A stretch of 64,000 nucleotides of DNA from Ficedula albicollis. Its lineage: Eukaryota > Chordata > Aves > Passeriformes > Muscicapidae. The notes beneath the pieces were generated by a model that was not told where the DNA came from, did not search any database, and saw only the letters and a list, made by a program, of their open reading frames with translations. The translations under genes and the position numbers were made by a program. Below are positions 19,691 to 33,300 of this stretch, piece after piece (positions within the stretch are counted from its first letter, which is position 1; the number at the start of each line of letters is the position of its first letter). The stretch spans positions 18,749,548 to 18,813,547 of the forward strand of contig NC_021700.1 of assembly GCF_000247815.1 (NCBI RefSeq). Direction: 5' to 3'.

Positions 19691-21339
19691 TTTCCCATTA
19701 CTTTTTCTTTCCCCTTTCTCTTTCCTTTCTTTCTATCCCTAGATGTAGTGTTTATGCTATCTGGTAAGACTGTGTTTTTTCTCCTAAGTTTGATTTTAAA
19801 ATTACAAAGTCATTAGAATTTCCAAATATGCTTATGCATATGCTAGGCACACAGATCTCAGTCTGACCGAAAAGAAAAAGAGAGACCAAGAGCTAAATTA
19901 AACAGCAATTTAGATGATATCTGATTTAATTATGCCACTTTATGCCAGAATTCCCTACAAAGACAATGCAAATATTGGGGCACTGTACTTGAAATAATGC
20001 AAGATTTGTGGATTAATCACATCTGCCATATTAAACTTCTTTTTACAACTCACTCTTTAACTTGCTGCTGTCACATTTTCATGATAAATAACTATTTTCT
20101 TAGAATAACCTGTGCTCTCTTCAATTACACGTCTCTCAACAAATACCAGGACAATAGAGAAGTGTTCTAAGCATGAGCTTTTGATATGCAGACATAGTTC
20201 AGAAGTATTTATTGACAAGCAAGAGAACACGATGTCCTTTTTTTTTTTGGATGAAAATAATATATTTTTTGACAAAATCTTGCTCCTACATCATGTAGTA
20301 GATTAAATTATACTTATAATGTATCTAAGAATTCCATGTTGCTTTGATGGGAGCCTTTTGGTGACTTCAATCCAATTTAGAGTTTCCCCAAATTAATTGA
20401 TAAATCTTATGTGTAGGTAATTCTAGCAGCATATTGATAACAAAATTATCTTTATGTTATCGGGAGTGTGTCCTCTTAATTCTTTCACAGGAAAACTAAA
20501 ATAATTAAGGATAAGGAAAAAGTATTTTCTGGCATCTTGCAATATTTGGTAACTAAGGATTGGCTTTGAAAGAACTAGAGTAGTCATTCTGAGTCTAGAA
20601 GACTTAGAGCCAGAGTCTTGGTCTTTCTTGAATCACCTATGTGTCAATAACTGTCTGAAAGCCGTGGTGGACTCCTGTGCAATAAAAAAGGGATAATGAA
20701 CTGTTGGGAAACAAAGGAGTTAAAAGTGGAAAAGAGATACTGGTGGAGAGTGTCCTGAAAACACACCTCTCAAATAGTTCCTGTCAGTGGAGGGAACAGT
20801 CCCAGGAAATACATGAAAGAACTGTGTTGCTGGTGGAGAGAGAATGGTGCATTCTGTGCTTTTGATACAGCACTGGTGATGTTCTCCAGAAAATACCAAG
20901 TGCTTTTTCAGCTGAGCCTCAGAATATAAAATACCTGCCTAAGGTGTGACAAACAAAGAACTTCTGGAATTTCCTTAGGTGTCTTTATGCCTGCCCCAGG
21001 AAACAGTGGTGCCACAGACATAGAAAGGGCATACAGAAGTTACCTACAGATCCCCTACAAGGAATCTTTCACACAGCTCTAAAGCAGCATTTTGTTTCCA
21101 AGGTAGAAAGAAACTGTTGTAGCACTGACCACACTGTAGCCTAGTACTTTTATTCAGCAGGTATTCTAATGCACAAAGCTCTGCCTTTTACCAGCCCTCA
21201 TATAAATTCTGGGTGGGATTGGACTTCTGCCACACCTGAACTCTTCCAGAAATATTGCACTTATAGCTCCTTACATAAAGTAGGTAAAATGTGACTAGTT
21301 GTGTGTTTCAAGCTGTCTTCTTTTCCTTTTATAGATTTG

Positions 21340-21343
<4 letters not shown>

Positions 21344-21384
<41 letters not shown>
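21344..21384. repeat. Poly-A tract, 41 bp
   Basis: An uninterrupted A-run between AGT and GAAGGG. I see no transcript-like sequence or target-site duplication that would make it the tail of a retrocopy. Confidence 0.9.
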
Positions 21385-21386
<2 letters not shown>

Positions 21387-24091
21387 AGGGAAAAGTACAA
21401 GTTCATAGTAATTCCAGGGAGTCTTTAAACATGTTTTTTAAACTTAATATTCTGACTAGAAGTGCATTCATTTACTCCTGGGGAGGTTTGGAAGGTTATT
21501 ACTATTTAATAGGAATGTTTCTCTAATTTGTTCCAAATGAGAGAAACTTCACTCCAGATTTAAACACAGAGGTTTATCACAAGAAAATGTAGAGGTGGGG
21601 AGAGACTTTCTGGGAAGAGTGCTTGGTTTATGTTTTTAAAATGTCCTTTTTACTGCGAGGTCATTTTTCTCTTATAGTTGGAGTGTTGTAAGACTGTGCT
21701 TCTAAAAAAGACCCAGAACAAAATGTGCTAAGCTCACTGTTATCATGAGGAAAGAGTTATTTTCATAGCTCTCGATAGCCAAAAGGTACTTCTAGCTAAT
21801 CAATAGACAAAGATTTGCATAATATTGTAATATGATGAAACTATTATGCAAATTTTTTCAGTACAATGGGCCACTAACATAGAACCGTTATCAAAAAGGT
21901 TGGTCAAACTTTTTGCTATCCATGGATCCCAATTCATCCTGAATAATAAGGGTAAGTTAATTAAATATGAGTAATGAATATTAATAGAGAAAGCTATTAG
22001 AGATGCAGAATAGGACTGAATAACAAGGGGAAGAGAAAGATGAAAGGTTATTATTTTGTGAAGAGAAAGGTCTAGAGAGAAGCAGTTAATCAAAATACTT
22101 ATAAGTATGTAACCAAAGTACAGAAATGGGAAGAGGAGTGTACTCTGGCATTCCAATATCCCTCAACATTGTTCTTTGTTTATATGATAGCAGTCGACTT
22201 GACTCTGAGTCTGTTAACTTCTCATATGGATCAGTGTTTTTTCCACTCGTTGCTCAATGAAAGGCATTTAATGCCTCTTTATGTTGCATCTGTGGATGAA
22301 ACATCTCTACTTCTTATTTTCCTAATAGGAATAGGCATAGCTCTCAGGGCATTAAGAATGACCTTTCCTAACCAAACCATCCCACTGTAAATGTGACGGC
22401 CACTGTTTAGTGTCCAAATTGCCAAGTACACTCTCGGAGCTTAAGGACACTTTCTCTCAAGTCTGAAGGCTGTCTGTAGTTGTGTATGAGGTTTCTAAGA
22501 TTACTGTTCCTTTTAATGTTATAATAGATCTTATATTTCGTCTTCTTTTCATTTCTTTTCAAACGCAGGTTGTTCTGATCCTGTCAAGCTTTCCAGAATT
22601 CAGTGCCAGATTTCAGCATTCTGAAATGATTTTTGTTCTAGTAAAAATTTTATTGATAATACATTAATTTTGTTTTCTATTAAAAAGTTTTTTTGCTTTT
22701 TTTCATTATGTCCCAGGACACACTTTTGGTCTCTGAATATAAAGATTAAAAAGAAGAAACAAACCCATTGCTTTCTTGTATGATCTCAGAACTGGGAGCA
22801 GGAGCTTTAAAAAACAAAAAATGACAAAACTAAGAAAATCTTTTTTTTTTCATGTGCTACTTCTTCCCATATGGTAATAACTGCCTGTGAAACAAAGATA
22901 CTTCTCACAGTATACTTTGATAGTTGCTGGTTTTGATTGTATAGAACTATTTTTTTTCAAAATGGGTCTCTCCATTATTTTTCTGAAAAATGAGAGGAAA
23001 TTTTTAAAGTCTGATTTACAAGTATTTCAAAATAATACAAATAGAAAGTTATTATCTCATTTTTTTCTGTAGATATAGTGACGAGCTACATTCCAATATT
23101 CATTTACGTTTTAATGACTTCTAAAATATACTTGCAATACTACATTAAGTGAAAATTAGATTTTATAAATTCATTATTTCCACTATGCAGTTTTGATAGC
23201 AGTATATAACCCTTTATTTTGTAACACTTTTCATAAAATAGAAAATAAAATATCTTGAAAGCAAAACCTAAACCTTTTGAGAAAGAAGTTTTTCTTAAGA
23301 CTTAACGTGAAGTTTGGTTAAAATATAAAAGAGTACTTTAATTTGTTTTACTTTTGAGGATAAGGCCAAGTTCTACTCATCCAATGCATGCCGAAAGCTG
23401 GACAAGAGGAATTGAACCTTAAATCCAGCAAATTAGGACAGATGATAGTCAAAGTGAAGACAAGACCAGGAGAAAGCTACAGCCTGTGGTGGGAAAAGAG
23501 GGGGCATGCACTGAAGTGGCAGCAGGGCTCAAAAATTAAAGCCAGATCTGATGGCAACTGAGGTGAAGTTCCACTGGACTAGGGGACAGTGCTACCCTGC
23601 TTTCCTAAATTTTGTCCTTTAGGAAGGCATGATAGCTGAACTGCAGAGAATGGACGTACTATGTGAGTCTTAAAAGAGAGAGAAGAAAGAGCAGGAAAGG
23701 AGAAAAGCGGAAAATTTAAAATTATATTAATTTCAGGTACAATGAGCAGCTCCATAGGTGGAGTGGGAGAAAGTTAATCTGGCAGCAAAATACTTTCCAG
23801 TGCCAGCTCAGACCTTCCCAGGAGCCAGTCTCTTACTGTAGGCTCTGCTGTTCTTTGTCCTGCCAGGACAGCCTCTCCAGGCTCCTTTTTGTTGGCCCCA
23901 TTTGGAATAATGCCTCTCCCCACTGCTCTGACCCCAGATATTTCCAGCTAGCCCTGCCATGTTCCTGCATCCCTCCTGTTTGCAGAAGGAACTCTCAGCT
24001 CTGATTTTGAGGGGAGTTCTAAGGACTAGGACATAAGGTTAGCAGGTATCTGTTGGCAAACTCAGCAGCTGGCTTTTCAAGTTCCAAATGC

Positions 24092-24128
24092 CTATATATA
24101 TGTGTATGTGTGTGTGTACATATATATT
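24092..24128. repeat. TA/TG dinucleotide microsatellite
   Basis: Alternating TATATATG and TGTGTG units, with further TATA-rich text to about 24220. Confidence 0.85.
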
Positions 24129-26420
24129 TCTACAAACATATGCATGCACTCACAGATACACTCATATATTTATACATGTATAAGCACGTGTAAACATACA
24201 TACATATATGTACACATATGAATATAAAAGACAGACTTCCAGGGAAACCAAAGCCATGAGAAATTTAGAAAGAGCTGCTGACACGAAATAGGTACATAAG
24301 AAAAGACTGCATTGGCATTTTTTGTGTATACATAAGCTAAAATAAGTGTTTTTGAACTTTCCTTGTTGTAAGTGTTTATCTGCCTATGTTTCTGCACGCC
24401 TAACACTCTCTGCTGAAAGTGCTGTTTGTTGAGAAAGAGTGCTCCTGGGATAATCAGCTGCTCCTGCTCCAGCAGCTTTCTCTCTGTCTTTTTTCTCTGT
24501 GCCCTGCCAGTTGCTTCTCATATAAACCCACAGCTGCTCTTCCTAGGTGGTTAGCAGCAGTCTTCAGGTAGGTTTTCTCTGCATCTTGATAGGATTTTTG
24601 TAGAGGTCATCTCTTGCCCCTTTCTTGAATAACTTTTTGTTGTTTTTGTTTGTTTGTTAGTTCTGAGGGGGGTGAACATTTGGGGTTTTGGGGGTTTTTT
24701 TGTGTTTTTTGGCTGGTTGCTTGGTTGGGGGTGGAGGGGGACAGTTATGGTTTTTGACACTTTTATTTTTATCCTTTTTTTTCCTGAGATCCCAGAAATA
24801 CCTGAGGAGACATCAGAAAAATTAGAGAAATACAGCGTCTCTTTGATTTGGGTAGCAGCAGCAAGAAAGAAAAATGAAACTCATTAGGGTGCTGAGGTTC
24901 TTGGTTGCTGTGCCAGTTTTGCTTAACAGAAAAATTTGGCCTGCAAAGTGAGGATTCACCCAACTCACACTTATTTTATCTTTCTATTTGCTTTGCCTTC
25001 AAATGGTGTGGATGTGAAGCATAGCTATAAACACCACCAAAGAAATCCTCCTCTACTCTTGCCAGGCTTATGGCACATAGAACAAGCTGTATTAAGATAT
25101 GAGTAAAATTTGTAGTGGGGAACAGGATCTAAAGAAGATATGAGTGTTTGGCATACAGAGCAGAAATGCAGAGGCGCAGAATCACTCAAGCATTCTAAAA
25201 AATAAATTTGTGTTTTGCAGGCTGAACTTTCATGACAGTTTTCATTAAAAGTTCTTCTGCCAAATGCTGTTTGTTTTTCACCTTCAGGACTATGTTAATA
25301 ATGAGCAACTTCACTTGCAAGTTATTTGCACAAAGTATTGTTCCTGTCAGTGGTTCAGTGCAAGGCGAGCATGAGAGGGAGGGCATACAGCAGATTATTT
25401 CAAATATCTGATTCAATTCATTGCAAAAACATTGGTGTAGTTTAAGCTGGAATGGCACATTCTCAATGAAGTCTAGCTTAGCTGGACTTAACAATAGGAA
25501 GGGTTTACTACTGTTGAATTAGATAACTGTACTTTGTAAGCAAGATGCTAATTAGTATGTCCTGGATTACTATCAGAACCTTGGTTTTTATTTTGAGACC
25601 TTCCAGCCCCCTAAATTCTAAACTTCACGTGAAACACATGATTGCTGCTGAGTCAGCTATCGCTTCCTGTCCTCAAGTGTTTCTACTTTCACAGAAGGCT
25701 ATTACAAGTTCTCTCTCCATTCCTCTGGGAACGTTGCTGTCAGCAGCTGGTGCATTCCCCATACTCTAGAGCCTCCAATGATCATGCAGTCCCATGGTAA
25801 CAATCAGAATCCGTAGGAAATTTTCCATAACATTATTAAAGAGAGGAACACAGGACAAACACTGATTCATGTAGCTACTCTACAAAAAAACTAACATATC
25901 TTTTCCTAATGTTTTATTGTATGTCAAATTTCTCAGTTATAACTTTGACAGAAATGAAAAGCCAAGGTACTATAGAATTATTTACTGTCTACCATTTGAT
26001 ACATATATCAAGGAAGAACGAAAGGACAGTTGGCCAAAAGCATACCAGATTGCTATCATCATCAAGAGTCAGAACCAGATATTTTCCATTCAACCTATAC
26101 CTCTACCATTCTTGTTTCCCTGTCTACAGATCTATGCACCCTCTTCAAGACCTTTACTGATAGAAAGCTTTACTGGTCCTTTTAACTATTGAATCACTCA
26201 CAAAAAGCAGTGAATTTTTCTAATATGAAATCATACATATAAGGATCTGGAGCATGAAAATATTTGCAGATGACTAATTTCCATTATACATGAAAAAAAT
26301 CAGTTTAGAAAAGAAGCTGAACAAAGCATACAAGAGGCATAAAAACATGAAAAGGAAATCTGTGCAAATATCAGTGTCTTCCAAATACTCAAGACTGTGG
26401 GATATTAGCCAGTGTGCTGG

Positions 26421-26461
26421 TATATATCTGTATGTGTATATATACGTATATATATATATAC
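26421..26461. repeat. TA-rich microsatellite
   Basis: TATA and TGTA units, 41 bp, with one TACGTA palindrome. Confidence 0.85.
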
Positions 26462-29214
26462 AATGCTCAGAAAATGGACAATTTCTAAAGTACTGTGACC
26501 ACTAAACCTTACAATAATGTGATTAATAATTAAAATCTGATGCCTACTAAAAAAGATTCACAAAGATACGATCGTCTAACTAGAAGTTAATGGAATAGTG
26601 TAGCTGTATTAAAAATTGAATTTATGAAAGTGAACATAATATTTGAAAATATTTTTTGTAGCTGCTGAGGTCTGCATGTGTGTCTTTTGTAAAATATTTG
26701 TAAAATACCTCTTTTTGTGTTTTGTGTGTGGTAGTTTTCATAAAACATTCCCTCACCCTCATTCACTCTCCTCTGCTTTCCCACTCGTTTAATGAACAGT
26801 CATCTGTTCTTACCAGACATTAACTAAATGAATGAAGAAGTCCCCAATATGATCTGTATGTCTTATTTTCTGCTCATCAAAGATAAAAATGCTTAAAATT
26901 CCACTCAATAATAGACCAAATTTTATTTTTCTTAGGGCTTATTTTATTTAGCTTGCTTAGAAATAAATGCCAGTCAGTGCAAATACAGATGTTATATTTT
27001 AGAATTTAAATCTAAGAAGACAGTTATCAGATAAATTCGGTGGTCTTGCCAAATAGACTAAGATAACATAGCAGCAGACAGAAGACCTACCAAAATTGTA
27101 AAAGGTTTTCTTCAAGTACAAGTATGTAACGGTACCTGAGGATAGAATCATAGTGATGTACAACTATAAATATGAAAAAATATGGAATTCTTTTCTGCTT
27201 AGTTCTTCCTTAAGAATAAAAGCTAATAAACAGGTTATGTACATAGTTGTATATGTTTCCAATAAACAAAATTAGTGTAATAAACTATAATATTTAATAT
27301 TAAAGTATATGATTTTTAAAATATGCTGTCTCTCCTGTCAAATGATATTTAAGTTCCTTAATGGTCATATGAAAGGACCTATCCTTGGGGCACTTATGAA
27401 TGTGTGGAACACAAAAGTTTTGACACATTGGTTATTTATATTTGGTTCATTTCTTATGACCATAAACACTTTTACTGCATAAATTTTGCATTAGGCCTCT
27501 TAAAATTTTAATTGCTTCCTCATTGCAAGTGAATATAAAATAATACCAAGAGGAATGTGATTATCTATGTTTGGAACAATGTACCCCCTTTTATTAATGG
27601 TCATCCATCTATGTCATATATACAAAAATATCCCTTTAGAAAATCTTTTTTTATCATCCTATTAATGTAGCATTAGCCATGAATTTTTAATTATGAATTA
27701 GAATTGGAGAACAACTCCAAATACCTGGTTATTCCCCAGACTGACAAAATCCAATGCTTGGGTCTAGACGAACATCTTCTATCCCAAAGGCAGACAGTGT
27801 TTGGATCATTATCTTTTTCTTTATCTGCAGCTACACCTTTGTGTAAAAGCTTGTAAGAACTTTCCTCCTGATTTGTCATCCTTTAAACTCATTCTTTATT
27901 TTCGTTATTTATGTTTATAATCAAGAGTTCCTAAGCCCATCCTACATGGCTTTACACTGCACAGAAAATGGTGTCTTGGACAGAAAGCATCATTGACTAA
28001 TGGCTGTATTGCTAGGGCTTTTCACTGTCATGAAGTGAAGGTGGGCTTCAGTGGACACCACCCAGAGCAATACAAGGTTGTCTTCAGTAAGAGTGGCCTC
28101 CTGCTGGTCATACTATCACACATACTAATCAAATATGTCTCTAACTAAAAACCAAGCAGATAGACATAATAAAATTTGTTTGAAAATCCTCTCTTTTCTG
28201 TAGAGGCTGAATGCTTGCTGTGGGCCATATTTTGCTTCTGTCTCTTCCACATGTTTTGTCTATTAACAAATCAAATAAATGAAACCAACAGCAACAACAA
28301 AAACCCCTACAAACTCAAACACCAAACCAAAAAAAACAAAAAAAAAAAGTGAAGGGAAAGCTTTTTAAATAAATGAAATATTCACGGACTTAGTGCACAT
28401 CTTAATACCTTAATATTCAGGAACACCAGAAAATTTGGGAGCAGCTGTCCAGACCACAGCTCTTAAAGGCTCAGCCAGTTCAGAGCACAACCAGAAAAAG
28501 TGTAGGTCTGTCTTGCCTTTCCCACAAAGATGTAACCTAACTTCATGGGAGACCTGCTAAAGTCTAACTACTACTTTAGCTTTCCGTCTTGAACCACTGA
28601 AACTACATCAAAGCAGCTGCTACGGTAATCCAGTGTGAATTCGAATCATATATCCTACCTAATGATAGTTTCAGTAATGACCTTGGATATTTTTTAAATA
28701 TAAAAGTATTTTCTGTTGCATGTAGAATCTCCTTTTCTTATTTTATTGTTTTCCAAAATAAGTTATATTTATAGAAATGGAGGCCCACCTATAATATTTT
28801 TCTTTTGTTTACAAGGGAATACTTCTAGCCTAGAAACTATTTCAGAAAACATACCAATATATTTGTTTCTGGTTAGTCTTCTTTGTAGGAAGGTAAATGA
28901 AATAGATTTATCTGTTTAGTAATCTATTTCCTACCTATGAAAAAAAACTATATTAATTTTTATTATTATAATTTATATTAATTTTCAAATTTTGTCATAA
29001 TTAAATGTACACAAATGATCTGTTAATTACAGGATTGCATTGAGATATGTCTCCTGTAGTGCTAATAATATTAATGGCTTAAAAATTTTAAATAGGTATG
29101 CTGGAACATGAAAAAGTTATGCATTTCCTGTATTTCAGTTATTGTTGTTGTGTCTCAGTTTTAGTGCAGACATAGGTGGTTGTATCACATAGAGAATATT
29201 TAGTGTCATCTCTT

Positions 29215-29545
29215 AGTGAAAGGACCCCTGGAGATTGTATTGTCCAAATGCCTGCCAAGGTAGGGTCACCCAGAGCAGGTGACACAGGAACACATCTAGG
29301 TGGGTGTTGAGTGTCTCCAGGGAGGGAGCCTGCTCCAGTGCCACCCTCAATGTAATGAAGTTCTTCCTCAAGCTGAGGTGGAACTTTTTGTGTTTTAGTT
29401 TATGGCCATTGTTCCTTGTCCTGCCACTGGGCACATTGAAAAGAGTCTGGTACCATCCTCTTGGCACCTGTCTTGAAATATTTATATTATATTTATAAAA
29501 GCATTGATGAGTTCTGCTGCCACCCTTCTTTTCTCTAGACTAAAC
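29215..29545 (-). mobile_element. CR1 LINE 3' fragment upstream of the exon
   Basis: The reversed CR1 3' UTR and ORF2 end is recognisable from AAAGGACCCCTGGAGAT through TAGGGTCACCCAGAGCAGGT, GTAATGAAGTTCTTCCTCA and TTCCTTGTCCTGCCACTGGG to the TTCTCTAGACTAAACA block. It ends about 720 bp before the RAB3 exon and runs antisense to it. Confidence 0.88.
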
Positions 29546-30391
<846 letters not shown>

Positions 30392-33300
30392 AAAAAATTG
30401 GAACTTATTGGAATTAAATAAATACTTAGAGAGTATGTATTATATCACTTATCTGCTGCAACAGTGTAAATTGTTGTGGAAAACTTATTTCCAAATAAAA
30501 TGCTCAAACATTGTTATACCTCAATATATGGGTGGTTGGATTTTTTTTAGTCAGGAAAGACAATGAATATTTTAAAATGTTTCTCATATAATTCATTGTT
30601 AACCATTGTGTTTTTCTGTAATTTCAGTTCATGTATGTTATTGATACTATTAAAACCAGAAACAGACTAATCTGGAAGATTAACTGCTAAGATACCAGAA
30701 AGTGTTGCCATACTTTATTGAAAAAAATGGGATACCATGTTTGTGGGTATTTTTTTATTTATTTTTTTATCTGTAGCTGTATATACATGGTTCTGTCAGT
30801 CCTGTGAATCAAGTGTTAAAATGAGCAAACTTTATCAGAATAGCCCCTAGAATGGCTGGAATTTGTATTAGCTGGTGTTATGTGAATGTCCAGATGTCTC
30901 TATAAAAGCAGAGATATCATTTTAATCACATATGGGTCAGTCAGCATACAGACAGATTTTTTTAACTAAAGCTAGCATAAAAGGAAAGGCAGAGTTTCCC
31001 TCAGTAATTTTTTCCCCTGTACAAGTTATTTCAATATCCAAGAGCCTTCCAGCAGTTTCTGAGTGATGTGAATAACATTTGTCATGTGTGCTTCACATGC
31101 TCTCTTACATGTTGGTTCCCATGGGACAACTGTATTTGAAAGAGGATTTTGTTCAGCGTTTGTGTGATTTGCTCGGTATATTTATTTGGCTTTTTAAAAT
31201 TTATTTTAAGATATGTTCTAGTGAGTACCTCTTTCAGGACTGACAAGGTCAGAAGCATGTTTCACACTTAAAATGTAGTGATGTCATGAGGCCTGTTTTT
31301 ACCAGAAATTACAGCATTAAACCATCTAAGAAAAAAAATTTTCTCTCTTTCATACTCTTCTACTTATTATTGTGGAAGGAGGTGTTGCAGAACTCAGGGG
31401 GCACTTTCCCTCTCAACACATGGAGTTTTTCTTGGTCTGTATAACATGAAATTGGTTATTTATCACTCTGAAAATAATAACTGAAAGCCTTAGCTTGACT
31501 CTGCTGCAGTGAAATGGGATCTTGGGTTGCCTAGCATTTCCCATGTAAGCACCAGGAATGTAGTCATTCACAGTCCTCCAGGGGAAAGGGGCAACTCCAA
31601 ACTGCTTCCCATCTTTTCTCTATAAAGTTATCTGTATGCCCCTACACCAAATTGCTCTTATGAGCAACTCCTCCCATTTTTGAGAGAATCTATGAGATCA
31701 CATGAGTAGTATAGATTGGATAACTATCTTTGGACAACTGAATGTGTCTGAGTGGAGTCTCTGTTTGATTCTCCAAGAGGAAGGAACCTTTTCTCCCTGA
31801 GAGTTGTTATGACAAAGGGATGTTTGGCCCATGTTGTACAACCTGGAAATATTGTGTAAGTACTCGCTGTTACACATTTGTGACTACTGCTCTGTTCAAC
31901 AGCATGAGACAGAATCTCCTACCTAATGGGAGCTAGCTGAAAGTGTTAGTTCATAGCTGCTGCTGCAAAAGTTTAACAAAAACTGGGAATCAACGAGTAT
32001 ACCAAGCTGAACCTGCAGACGTGACTGCCAATGGCACTGCTTCCTGGCCCTGCCGGATGAAGCATTTTCTTGCTTTGCCCTGCTTTTCATTGTCCATGGG
32101 CTGATTTTATTCTAGCACTGGGTTGATAATGTCAGCTGTGATCTGAAAATTTCATTGTCCCATCTCCAGGCAAACCAGATGGCATGCCATATATTATCTC
32201 TCTTCCTGTAACACAAAGTCTTCTTTTATAGCGAGTGTAAATATGAGTACTTATTAATTTTCCCACCCATTTGTTTTTCAGTCTCCTAGATCTGTTATGT
32301 TTGGCACTTTATCTCCTGGTAAAAAGTAACTAGGCTTCACGCTAATTAAAAAGAAAAAAGTCACTGTAAAGTGAAGCAAGAAAATATTTTAAAGCTACAG
32401 AGTTCTTGAATAGATTAGTTATGAAACATGATTTTCCAGTACTTTTTATCTAGACGCTTTACGAGTTGGCAGCTCTTACAGAAATTTGGTGGAGGGAAGG
32501 GATTGCAGTATTATGTGCCTCGAGCTACTGAGAAGTCATCTGCATGATGAATGACAGATATGCTGAGTGCCTCGCTTGTCAGGATGAGACATAGATTTGT
32601 ATGTTATTTGTATTTTTAATGTCATAAGCCCAGTTGCTGTTCTTTCTTTTTTTTCTTTACTCTCATCTCACAGCTCATAATTAATTTTGATCAGCCCTGG
32701 CTTCAATTTTGATAGTAATTGCACAGCTTGCTTTTAACTGTGAGTAAAGGTAAAGAAAACGGGGAATTACCAATTCTGTAGAAAAGGAAGCATGGCTATG
32801 TGCAAGTATTTCTGTCTTTCTGAAAGTTGTATGAGGAGAGATCAGGGGCTTTTAAGTCCTTTTGGGGTGTAAAGTGCTTTTCTCTGTGATAAATGTGCCT
32901 CTCTAAGCAGTAGTGCCATCTCATATACATGCACAACAGGTCAAATCCAAGTTCAAATCACATCACATCAGCTTCAAGACTTGATCTAGAAACTGCACTG
33001 CAGTCAGGACAATGAATCTACAGGTACCTTTTAGGTTTGGATATAATACTTTAATTTAAAAAGTATTTTGGGATGATTTTTATATTGAAAGATATTTTTT
33101 GCAGGCTGAAATATGACTGACATTTCTCTTTTTTAACTACAAATATAGATGAAAGATAGTTGTACCTCTAGATGCCATATCTAAGTCAGCATTAATCTAT
33201 TCAGCTGTGAAAATTATATAGCCAATGTTACTACTAACATTTTACATTAAAAAAAATCAGAATGCATAATTTTTCTGGATCTATTAGCACCTATATATGT

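Larger units (their letters stand above)
19691..29214. other. Non-coding (intronic) DNA, about 9.5 kb
   Basis: No coding exon or mobile element that I can name. Low-complexity patches: 41 A residues at 21344-21384, TA/TG dinucleotides at 24092-24128 and 26421-26461, a G-rich patch at 24667-24741, and a CAA/CAAA-rich stretch at 28285-28350. Confidence 0.5.

Noticed and set aside
18484..19816. Open frames of 400-441 codons reading Gly-Lys, Leu-Pro or Ala-Phe repeats
   Set aside because: They are translations of the TTTGCC hexamer array; all three come from one simple repeat.
21344..21384. 41-bp A-run as the tail of a processed retrocopy
   Set aside because: No upstream transcript-like sequence, poly-A signal or target-site duplication was found.
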